Assembly: GCA_016212515.1 (NCBI GenBank)
Contig: JACRFZ010000069.1
Span: forward strand, 1 to 60,294
DNA length: 60,294 nucleotides
Source: Candidatus Melainabacteria bacterium
GTDB lineage: Bacteria > Cyanobacteriota > Vampirovibrionia > Obscuribacterales > Obscuribacteraceae
Direction of reading: 5' to 3'
Shown here: one piece after another, positions 43,750 to 51,400 of the stretch
How the letters are laid out: each line of letters opens with the position of its first letter
How positions within the stretch are numbered: position 1 is the first letter of the stretch
Made by a program: the position numbers and the translations under genes
Notes under the pieces: model-generated
The model's database searches: none
What the model saw: only the letters and a program-made list of their open reading frames with translations
What the model was told of the DNA's origin: nothing

Positions 43750-44764
43750 ACAAATCGCTGTAGGCTTCAATCATTCTCTCTTTCGAGAAATTAGAGCGCG
43801 CCCGCCTCCGACAAGCCTCCGATTGGATAGACTGCAATTCGGAGAAGCGAGCCACGAGCTCATCTACAGAATTAGCCACAATACCTGTTTCACCATCAGT
43901 AATTACCTCCGGTACGGAGCCGCGAGATAGCGCCATCACAGGCGTCCCGGCAGCCAGCGCCTCAGTCAGGACCAAACCGAAGGGTTCGTCAAAGCAGATA
44001 GGGTATAACAGAGCTTTGGCTCCGGCATATAGTTCCATCTTACGCTCAAAGTTCACTTCCCCAATATAAACAGAGTCCGGTACCCTTAAATAGGGTTTCA
44101 CACATTCATCGAAATAATAACGATCAGCTTGATCCACCTTTCCGGCAATCACCAGAGGCAGCTTCAGCCGCCTGGCAATTTCTATGGCTGCATGAGTGCC
44201 CTTATCCTGACAGACACGCCCGACAAATAGCAGATAATGCCTTTCCCGTACGCCATTGACCTGGTGCTTTTCAACATCGATGCCATTATAAATAGTGGCA
44301 GCATAATTGAGCTGTTCGGGGAAATTGAGGCGCCTGTATGAATCACTGATGGCTACAAAAGGCAAATCCGCATAAGAGAGATAGAGCGGAGCACAATATG
44401 ACTTGATGGGATTATGATTGGTGCTGACGCTTTTGCAGGCAATCTGCTTCAACAGAGCAAACGCCTCAAAGCCCATATGATTGTGAACTATGTCAAATTC
44501 ATTTTGCATATACTGCAGCTCCAGGAGCTGCCTCAAGGCATAGGCAGGCCAGCGACGCACCGGTACGGAAGTGTCCTGCCTGAGCGAACTGGGTACCACT
44601 GAAACCAGGTTGGCTGAGGTAACGGAATCTCCGGAGGCAAATAAGGTAACATCGTGGCCGGCAGCCACCAAGCCTTCGGTTAGCACACTCAGTACCAGTT
44701 CAGTGCCGCCATACTGCTTCGGCGGTACACTCTCTGAAAGAGGGGCAAGTTGAGCAATGCGCAT
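43727..44764 (-). CDS. GT4-family glycosyltransferase
   Basis: 345 residues, ATG after AGGAGA. GT-B fold: N-terminal PPKQYGGTELVLSVLTEGL (acceptor-side Gly loop), HNHMGFEAF, C-terminal LLFVGRVCQDKGTHAA and the donor-site EPFGLVLTEALAAGTPVMA with the conserved E-x7-E pair. The donor is a nucleotide sugar; the acceptor is unknown. It sits between a debranching-type glucosidase and a trehalose-phosphatase, so glucan or glucoside synthesis is likely. Confidence 0.9.
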   Translation of the reverse strand: MRIAQLAPLSESVPPKQYGGTELVLSVLTEGLVAAGHDVTLFASGDSVTSANLVSVVPSSLRQDTSVPVRRWPAYALRQLLELQYMQNEFDIVHNHMGFEAFALLKQIACKSVSTNHNPIKSYCAPLYLSYADLPFVAISDSYRRLNFPEQLNYAATIYNGIDVEKHQVNGVRERHYLLFVGRVCQDKGTHAAIEIARRLKLPLVIAGKVDQADRYYFDECVKPYLRVPDSVYIGEVNFERKMELYAGAKALLYPICFDEPFGLVLTEALAAGTPVMALSRGSVPEVITDGETGIVANSVDELVARFSELQSIQSEACRRRARSNFSKERMIEAYSDLYEAICAN

Positions 44765-44800
44765 GAAAATCTCCTATCAAGCAATAGACATCTAAAAACT

Positions 44801-46993
44801 CTAGTTCTCCACTATCACCTTTAACGTGCCGCTCTTCCTCAAGATGCGGGCATAGGTGGCTCCCTCCTGTGTCTCAACCGCCAGATCAAGAACGGCACCG
44901 CCTACCTGCAATCGGCGAATAGTGAGACATTTCAACCAATCAGGCAGAACCGGGTCAACTATCTTCAAAGTTCTATTGACGGCGTCAGGCTGAAAATTCA
45001 AACAGGCTTTCACCATCTGCAGAAGACTCCCGGCAGCCCAGGCCTGTGGTCGGCAAGAAACCGGATAATCTACCGGGCGCTGGTTTCCGACACGGTCAAA
45101 GCCACAAAACAACTCAGGTAAGCGATGCTCCGGATCATTCATAGCCACGTCCACTATACCGTTCATGATCTTGAGCATGTCGCCGACTCTGCCGATCTTT
45201 CTCATGCCTTCACCGATGATGGCATTGTCATGGGGCCAGACTGAGCCGTTATGGTAGCTGACCGGATTGAAGGCCACTGAATCCATCGAAAGCGTGCGGA
45301 TGCCCCAACCGGAATGCATGTCCTCCGCCATTAAGCGATCCGCCACCAGATTTGCTTTCTCGCGATCAAGTATGCCGGACCATAGACAATGACCGGCGTT
45401 AGAGCTGATTACCGCAAGTTGCCTGTCAAACTTATCTAGCGCCAGGCAAATGAACCCTTCTGATTCCATCCAAAAGTCTTTTTGGAATCTCTCTTTTAGA
45501 GAACCGGCATCAAGAGACAGCTTGCGAGCAAGGCGCCGATGCCCCAGCGCTTCAGCCACCGGAACAAGATCCAAGAGAGCCGCATAATAATAAGCTTGTG
45601 CCTCGCAAACCGCTATAGGTGCCTGGGCCAGAAGCCCGTCTCGATGCATCATGGAATCGGACGAATCCTTCCAGCCCTGATTGGCCAGTCCGTGGGGGCT
45701 CCCCTTATAGCGCAGATATCCGTTCCCTTCTTCCAGAGACCGCTCTAGATAGGCTATAGACTGGCAAATCTTAAGCCAATGTGATTCAGCAAATTCGATG
45801 TCGCCACTCCACCTGAAATACTCACAAAAGAGCCTCAACCAGAGCGGCGTCGCATCAACTGTACCGAAATAGGGGCTGTGTGGTATTTGCCTGCTGCGCG
45901 CCAACTCACCGAGTCTTAACTCGTGCATGATTCGCCCCGGCTTTTCCTCTCTATAGACATTGCTGCGTTGGCCCTGAAAGGCAGAGAGAACTTCGACACA
46001 CTCCCGAGAAAGCGCAGGCAGAAAGGGTACCACCTGCATTCCGGTTATAGCACTGTCTCTTCCAAACACTGATGCATACCAGGGGATTCCGGCGGCCAGA
46101 CCATAACCTTTTGGAGTAGGTTGTCTGAGTATGTATAAATCATTGAAGCTCCTTTCAAGGGCAATATTGAACACCTCCTGATCGCCGCGCAATAAGACCC
46201 CATCATGACGCCATCGACGAAACTGCTCATCGGCCGCCTGTTTGGAAGATGTGCTATCTACCTCGGCTGCAATTGATTCAAAGCGCTGATCGCCGCTTCG
46301 GCAAAACAAACAAAGCTCCAAGAGCAAAGGCTGTCGCACCGGTAAATGAAGCCTGAATACGGCAGTGCCGTCTACAACCGTGTCTGGTTTCACTCCCACA
46401 AACTGCACCAGAGTCTCAAGCAGTAAGCCATCCAGCCCTCGGTAAGCCAGGAAGATGGCAGAACCGTCCGAGTCGGCACTGGGAACCATTAGTTCGCCTC
46501 GCTTGCTGCGGTTCAGACCGCGCACCTCGAACATATCGGCGAAGTCACTGCGCATCTTGATTTTAAACTCTACATCACGGCCCTGCTTGCCATAGTTTTC
46601 CAGGCTGAGCCGCTCCCATAGCAAGGAGTCAAGTACTATTTGTCTCTCAACCGTTATGGTCTGCTGAGGCAAGTCTCCAACCTGCGGATTGGTATAAATA
46701 AACCGCCCGGAATAGCCCCGCTGCAAATCAGAGGATAGAAGCGAAAGAGGCTCTCCGTTAAGCGACAATTCCCACTGACTGAGGTGACGAGTATCATTGC
46801 GATAATAGCCATAACCAAGCGTATTGAAGGCAGGAATGCTGGCAGTTTCGTCAAATACCACAAACTGCCCGCCATGTTTCAAGACGATGCGAGGGTGAGC
46901 GGCCTCCGTCAAGACAAACTGCGTACTATTGCAAATGCTTCTGGTATCGACCACGTAAGCACCGGCACCCTTCAATTCACGCTGAATAATCAT
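44801..46993 (-). CDS. Amylo-alpha-1,6-glucosidase / glycogen debranching enzyme-like protein
   Basis: 730 residues, ATG after AGGATG. The N-terminal debranching-enzyme domain (about 25-215) is marked by NTLGYGYYRNDTRHLSQWEL. The (alpha/alpha)6-barrel follows: GIPWYASVFGRDSAITGMQV, DSSDSM, and SYHNGSVWPHDNAIIGEGM, with the acidic residues typical of GH133-like enzymes. It would trim alpha-1,6 branches of glycogen-like glucan. Similar genes in other bacteria accompany glycosyltransferases in osmoprotectant clusters. Starts 21 bases after the GT20 gene. Confidence 0.88.
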   Translation of the reverse strand: MIIQRELKGAGAYVVDTRSICNSTQFVLTEAAHPRIVLKHGGQFVVFDETASIPAFNTLGYGYYRNDTRHLSQWELSLNGEPLSLLSSDLQRGYSGRFIYTNPQVGDLPQQTITVERQIVLDSLLWERLSLENYGKQGRDVEFKIKMRSDFADMFEVRGLNRSKRGELMVPSADSDGSAIFLAYRGLDGLLLETLVQFVGVKPDTVVDGTAVFRLHLPVRQPLLLELCLFCRSGDQRFESIAAEVDSTSSKQAADEQFRRWRHDGVLLRGDQEVFNIALERSFNDLYILRQPTPKGYGLAAGIPWYASVFGRDSAITGMQVVPFLPALSRECVEVLSAFQGQRSNVYREEKPGRIMHELRLGELARSRQIPHSPYFGTVDATPLWLRLFCEYFRWSGDIEFAESHWLKICQSIAYLERSLEEGNGYLRYKGSPHGLANQGWKDSSDSMMHRDGLLAQAPIAVCEAQAYYYAALLDLVPVAEALGHRRLARKLSLDAGSLKERFQKDFWMESEGFICLALDKFDRQLAVISSNAGHCLWSGILDREKANLVADRLMAEDMHSGWGIRTLSMDSVAFNPVSYHNGSVWPHDNAIIGEGMRKIGRVGDMLKIMNGIVDVAMNDPEHRLPELFCGFDRVGNQRPVDYPVSCRPQAWAAGSLLQMVKACLNFQPDAVNRTLKIVDPVLPDWLKCLTIRRLQVGGAVLDLAVETQEGATYARILRKSGTLKVIVEN

Positions 46994-47014
46994 GGAAGCA
47001 TCCTAAAACTCACC

Positions 47015-48553
47015 CTAAGCCTGATTCAAGACTAGACCACCGCCATGCACTGCTGCAGGCCAGTCTCTCGACTTGGGACTGAGAATAGACTCGAAGCGAC
47101 TCCACCAGGTGGAGACCTGATTGTCGGCGATGACTTTCTTCAATCTTGAGGTGCGCAACTGCCTTTCGCCTAGAGGCATTAAAAGTGAACGATTGATAGC
47201 GCGAATGGTTGCTGCATGTTCATGAGGATAGACAGCCAGGGCGTAGTCACCTAGCTCCTGCCAGGCGCCGGCCCCGGGTGAAAGCAAAAGGGTTCCAGGC
47301 TCTTGACTTTGACAGGCAATAAATTCCTTGGCGGTAAGATTGAGCCCGTCGCGTACTGGATTAACCAGCATGGTTCGAGCTTGCCGGTAGAGAACGGCAA
47401 GCTGCACACTAGAGAGAGGCTGCTCCAACCATTCCACCGGCTGCCAATCTCCAGAACGCCAACGGGCATTTACTCTATCGGCTAAGGAGCGGCAGAGAAA
47501 CCAATATTGATCAAATGCTTCAAGACCGGCTCGTGAGCGACCGCACACCTGGGCAAAGGTGATACGGCCGAGCCACTGGGGATAAGCCTCGAAGAACTCG
47601 TCCACTATGAGCAGTCTGTCTAATACCGATTTTGTGTAATCGACTCTATCGACAGACAATACAAAGGGCCGCTTCGATAGAGTCGAAAGCTGCAAAGGTA
47701 GCGGCTCGGAAAGACAGGTCTGACGAAGCTCACTCCAATATTCAAAATCGATACCCAGGGGTTGTATCAACAAAGCAGTTGCAACTTCGAAAGCATTTAT
47801 ACTGCAATTGGAACTCTCCACGCCGGTCTGCCAAATGACCGCATCGGAGCCAGATCGGAACTTCCTACTTAAATTATTCAAGCGCCTGTGCCCCTGTCTA
47901 ATAAAGCGCCCCGTGGAGGCAACCCTTCCACCCTTTGCACTTATAAGTAAAGCCTTGCTATCAACCTTGTAATCCGATAGGTTAGCCCTGACAAATTCCA
48001 TAAAGTTAAAGGCGTATTCAGCCACATGAAAGCCAATGGATGAAGCACTAAGCATCCCACGGGCGATCTCTTTGAGCGGCTCCAGATATTCTGGCGCGAT
48101 TGCCTTAGGCCATGGGATATGCCAGAAAATAACGGACCTGTGCCCACAGCGGCTAAGCCAATCAGGAAGAAGGGCCAATTGATAATCCTGTACAAAATAC
48201 TCAGCACGACCTTCCGAACAACGGTCCAACTGCTCTGCAAACTTGCGATTGAACTTTAGATAAAGCGAAAATTCCTCTTTTGAAAAAGATGCATACTGCG
48301 GCAGATCATGCATCACCGGCCAGAGAAACTCATTACAAAAACGATAGTGTCCATCCCTGAGCGACTCCGAAACGGCACCTTCTACGGTGCTCACTGGAGC
48401 TGCAAGAGAACCGGTGTTGACGCTACGCTCCAATACACCTTGATTGAGATACCACCATGATGAACTGACTTGCGACTGACTGCACCAGATCCTCGACAAA
48501 CCGGAGGATACTCCACCGGCAGCACCAGGTCCACGATATGACACTAAATCCAT
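47015..48553 (-). CDS. GT20-family trehalose-6-phosphate synthase-like enzyme
   Basis: 512 residues, ATG after GAGGGA. GT20 motifs: N-terminal GGVSSGL phosphate loop, FVQDYQLALLP (usual HDYHL), VIFWHIPWP (usual FLHIPFP), SVDRVDYTKSVLDRL with the donor Arg/Lys, NPVRDGLNLTAKEFIA, and LLLSPGAGAWQEL. Several of these deviate from E. coli OtsA, so glucosylglycerol-phosphate synthesis is an alternative. First gene of the operon that includes a phosphatase, fitting a two-step route to a compatible solute. Confidence 0.87.
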   Translation of the reverse strand: MDLVSYRGPGAAGGVSSGLSRIWCSQSQVSSSWWYLNQGVLERSVNTGSLAAPVSTVEGAVSESLRDGHYRFCNEFLWPVMHDLPQYASFSKEEFSLYLKFNRKFAEQLDRCSEGRAEYFVQDYQLALLPDWLSRCGHRSVIFWHIPWPKAIAPEYLEPLKEIARGMLSASSIGFHVAEYAFNFMEFVRANLSDYKVDSKALLISAKGGRVASTGRFIRQGHRRLNNLSRKFRSGSDAVIWQTGVESSNCSINAFEVATALLIQPLGIDFEYWSELRQTCLSEPLPLQLSTLSKRPFVLSVDRVDYTKSVLDRLLIVDEFFEAYPQWLGRITFAQVCGRSRAGLEAFDQYWFLCRSLADRVNARWRSGDWQPVEWLEQPLSSVQLAVLYRQARTMLVNPVRDGLNLTAKEFIACQSQEPGTLLLSPGAGAWQELGDYALAVYPHEHAATIRAINRSLLMPLGERQLRTSRLKKVIADNQVSTWWSRFESILSPKSRDWPAAVHGGGLVLNQA

Positions 48554-48603
48554 ATTGGTAGTCCCTCAGTTGTAGCTAATCACAAGTACAAACAAGAACC
48601 AGT

Positions 48604-49026
48604 TCAAATGGCATCTGCAGGCACGGTCATCTCACCATGCCTGCCGCCATCGCGAAAGGCGCCGCTGGTGACCACACCAATGACAAGCATGAGCAGTCCG
48701 CCCCAAATAGCAGGCATCCAACCTGTGAAAGATATGGTACCGGGCATGATTTCAGCCAGATACCTGAGCACAATAGCCGGCAACAACCAGAATCCTAAAA
48801 TCCAGGAAGGTATCAAAACCAACAAGGCCATGCCTAAAGTGCCAATCGCTAGAATGGCACTAAGGGCAATGGCAAGAGACTCAACCAAAAATCCGAGCAC
48901 CGCAAACACAACACCAGCCAGCAAGGCGTGAAAGAAACTGCCATGGAATTCGACTCCCTCTATCCTAGGGAAAACGAAATAGAAGGCACAGGCAATCAAT
49001 ACCAGGCGAACAATATAGCGGATCAT
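48604..49026 (-). CDS. Small four-helix membrane protein (phage holin superfamily IV-like)
   Basis: 140 residues; ATG with GGGAGA eight bases upstream. Four hydrophobic helices: IVRLVLIACAFYFVFP, FFHALLAGVVFAVLGFLVES, IALSAILAIGTLGMALLVLI and MPAIWGGLLMLVIGVVTSG, separated by short loops. It resembles PF04020-type 4-TMS proteins called holin-like, most of which are chromosomal and not lytic. Likely cotranscribed with the exported protein gene upstream of it. Confidence 0.78.
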   Translation of the reverse strand: MIRYIVRLVLIACAFYFVFPRIEGVEFHGSFFHALLAGVVFAVLGFLVESLAIALSAILAIGTLGMALLVLIPSWILGFWLLPAIVLRYLAEIMPGTISFTGWMPAIWGGLLMLVIGVVTSGAFRDGGRHGEMTVPADAI

Positions 49027-49046
49027 AGTTGAATCTCCCAAACGAA

Positions 49047-49973
49047 CTAATTGACTTTGATACCAATTCTGGCGCGCTTCTCGTTTATCTCAGCAATATC
49101 GTTGCCGAGTTCCGACTCCACCTGGTCAAGTTTCATGGCCAGAGTTCTCGACTTAGAACTGCTCAGCTCTCCGCTTTGTCTGTATTTTGTTTCAAGTGAA
49201 GACACCTTGTCGAGCTGACTTTTGAGGCGCGATACATTGTCTTGAGAGAGCCGTCCACTCTGATACTCCGCATCAATGCGACGGGTGAGCTGCAGTTTTC
49301 TGTAAGTGACACTGTCAACCATGGTTACTTGCTTATCCATAACCACAAACTGCGGCGTTTCAACAGCAGTAACGGCACCAACAGGATAAATTCGCTGCGA
49401 AAGCAAACTTAGATCGTTGGAGAACATAAGTGCCTTACTATAAGGAACTACATTACCAGCTGACCGCAAAAGTGCTTCTTCGTTGGCGATTCGCTCCAGT
49501 TCAGATCGCAAAGACACCACCTGGGCCGAGGGCAGACGGCCGGCGCTCAAAGCTTCTGCAAGCGACCTATCCATTTCTTTGCGTCTTGCTTCAATAGCCA
49601 TTAGCATGGTATCGCTGGCGGGAGCAACAGTGACATCAACAATACGGCCGGTGGCATCAGCAATAGCCATAACTCTGCCGGAGGGCCCGTCGACGATGGC
49701 CAGACCCGATTGTATTTGCCTACCATCTACAAGTCCGGCTACGGGATCATATCTACCTTTGAGTATGCCGGTAGTGGGGTCGACCACCAGATAGTTGCCG
49801 GCTCTTGGTAGCGAAAAGCTCGTAGAAACGGACGAAACGCCGGAACCATCGGAAGACACAGTGGAAGTGCGGATTGTCCTTTCCGTAACCTCAGTGGTCT
49901 CAGCCTGCGCTGCACAGCTAAAGGTGTAAGCAAGAACACCGGTAGCCAGCATGAGGGTAACTTGATGTCGCAT
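49047..49973 (-). CDS. Exported coiled-coil-rich protein
   Basis: 308 residues; ATG with GGAGA eight bases upstream (a TTG five codons earlier is the frame limit). Signal peptide cleaved near AQAE. A strand-rich segment (SLPRAGNYLVVDPTTGILKG, GRVMAIADATGRIVDVTVA) is followed by helical regions with repeated 'LxxxIxxExxxGxLxxxxxxxLxxxLxxI' pairs (about 130-165 and 235-300), suggesting coiled coil. No enzyme motif. Divergent from the patatin gene, with a long inverted repeat between them. Confidence 0.78.
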   Translation of the reverse strand: MRHQVTLMLATGVLAYTFSCAAQAETTEVTERTIRTSTVSSDGSGVSSVSTSFSLPRAGNYLVVDPTTGILKGRYDPVAGLVDGRQIQSGLAIVDGPSGRVMAIADATGRIVDVTVAPASDTMLMAIEARRKEMDRSLAEALSAGRLPSAQVVSLRSELERIANEEALLRSAGNVVPYSKALMFSNDLSLLSQRIYPVGAVTAVETPQFVVMDKQVTMVDSVTYRKLQLTRRIDAEYQSGRLSQDNVSRLKSQLDKVSSLETKYRQSGELSSSKSRTLAMKLDQVESELGNDIAEINEKRARIGIKVN

Positions 49974-50096
49974 AAATTCATTCTCCAATTAATCATGACA
50001 AAGAGGATAGGTTAAGCGCACAATGCTCATACCATCCAAGTTCTAGCCGCAGGCGCCAATGAAACGACTGCGCTGAATACAGTATTGACAGCGCCT

Positions 50097-50154
50097 GTTA
50101 AAACTGGGTGAACATATAGGTATGGCAAGCCGACACTTTTCACCCAGTTTTAAC
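50097..50154. repeat. 16-bp perfect inverted repeat between divergent genes
   Basis: GTTAAAACTGGGTGAA (50097-50112) is exactly inverted at 50139-50154, with a 26-base spacer. Lying between divergent promoters it cannot be a gene-end terminator; an operator or cruciform-type site is more likely. Confidence 0.75.
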
Positions 50155-50270
50155 CTGGCAAAGCAATACTGACTCTACTCAGGTAACATCCCCGTCACCA
50201 GTAAAGTAAAGGCCCAAGAGGCTTTAGACAAATGCTGGGTTAAGACCTGTAGCCGTTGAGGTAAATGCCA

Positions 50271-51389
50271 ATGGGTTTCAGCAAATCAGTTTCGAAAACA
50301 GCCATGCTGCTTGCCCTGGCATCCTCAATGGCGACTTCTGCATACGGGAAAGAAGAGATTGAGATTCCTGTACAAGGAGCGAGTCCGGATCCACAACGTG
50401 GTGCTATAAACCGCGATAGTGCGGCCCTATCACCCACCGCCACCATGAGCGAAACAGGCAAAGACAATTTTACGGAAACCCGCCCCCATCTAGTGCTGGC
50501 GCTATCCGGTGGGGCCTGCAAAGCCGTTGCTCAGATAGGCGCATTGCGCAGCCTCGAAAAGAACCATATAAAGGTAGACGGAATCGTCGGCACAAGCATG
50601 GGGGCCACAATCGGTGCCCTCTACTGCGCCGGACTCTCAGTCGACGAAATTGAAGCCCTATTTATGGATGCCACCATTCAAGATGCCATGCTAAAAGGGG
50701 CTACTCTGAGCATTCTTACAAGACCCCTCAAGCCTCTGCTCTACCTTTTCAAAGGTCGCCCCTACGCCGGCATAACCGATGGCAAGGGTTACAGAAAACT
50801 ATTGCAAGAAAAATTACCAAAGACATTTGAGGAATTAAGAATTCCCTTTGCCGCCGTAGTAACAAACTTGACTGATGGACAGACCGAAGTTCTAGCCCAC
50901 GGTGACCTGCCCAGCGCAGTTCTGGCCAGCAACTGCGTGCCCACTATCTACAGGCCGGTTATCATAAACAATAAGTTGTATGTGGACGGCGGCTTGAAAG
51001 CCAATCTACCGTCACACATAGCTCAAAGCATGGGCGCAAATGTCGTGGTGGCAGTACTGGTTGATACGGCCGTAACGTCAGTACCGAACAGGCGATTTAA
51101 ATCAAAAGACAACATGATTATGCGAGTCATGAATATCATGCTGGCATCCTCAGATAAAATGCAGGCAGGTACTTCAGATATTCTCATCTATCCCGATGTA
51201 GACTTCGTTCCTTCGCTCACGAAAGACACCTCGATCATTAAACGTGGTATAGATGCAGGTGAGTTGGCGGCCGATTCCGTCATCAAGAAAATCGCAACTG
51301 AAATACTGGCCCTAAGCAAGAAGCGCGAAACTAGTAGCGAATCTGCCGAAAAAACCGGTCAGACAGACGTTGAAATTATCAGCCGATAA
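50271..51389 (+). CDS. Exported patatin-like phospholipase
   Basis: 372 residues; of two adjacent ATGs the second has better spacing (nine bases) from TTGAGG. Signal peptide (SKTAMLLALASSMATSAYG). Patatin core: oxyanion loop LALSGGACKAVAQIGAL, nucleophile Ser in GIVGTSMGATIG, general-base Asp in LYVDGGLKANLP; the catalytic Ser-Asp dyad is intact. It should release fatty acids from phospholipids or other acyl lipids. Eleven bases separate it from an acyl-activating fusion enzyme, so the pair probably forms one operon. Confidence 0.9.
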   Translation: MGFSKSVSKTAMLLALASSMATSAYGKEEIEIPVQGASPDPQRGAINRDSAALSPTATMSETGKDNFTETRPHLVLALSGGACKAVAQIGALRSLEKNHIKVDGIVGTSMGATIGALYCAGLSVDEIEALFMDATIQDAMLKGATLSILTRPLKPLLYLFKGRPYAGITDGKGYRKLLQEKLPKTFEELRIPFAAVVTNLTDGQTEVLAHGDLPSAVLASNCVPTIYRPVIINNKLYVDGGLKANLPSHIAQSMGANVVVAVLVDTAVTSVPNRRFKSKDNMIMRVMNIMLASSDKMQAGTSDILIYPDVDFVPSLTKDTSIIKRGIDAGELAADSVIKKIATEILALSKKRETSSESAEKTGQTDVEIISR

Positions 51390-51400
51390 GCAGGTGAAAG

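Noticed and set aside
48604..49026. Holin-like protein as evidence for a phage lysis module
   Set aside because: This four-helix family is mostly chromosomal, and no endolysin or phage gene is adjacent.
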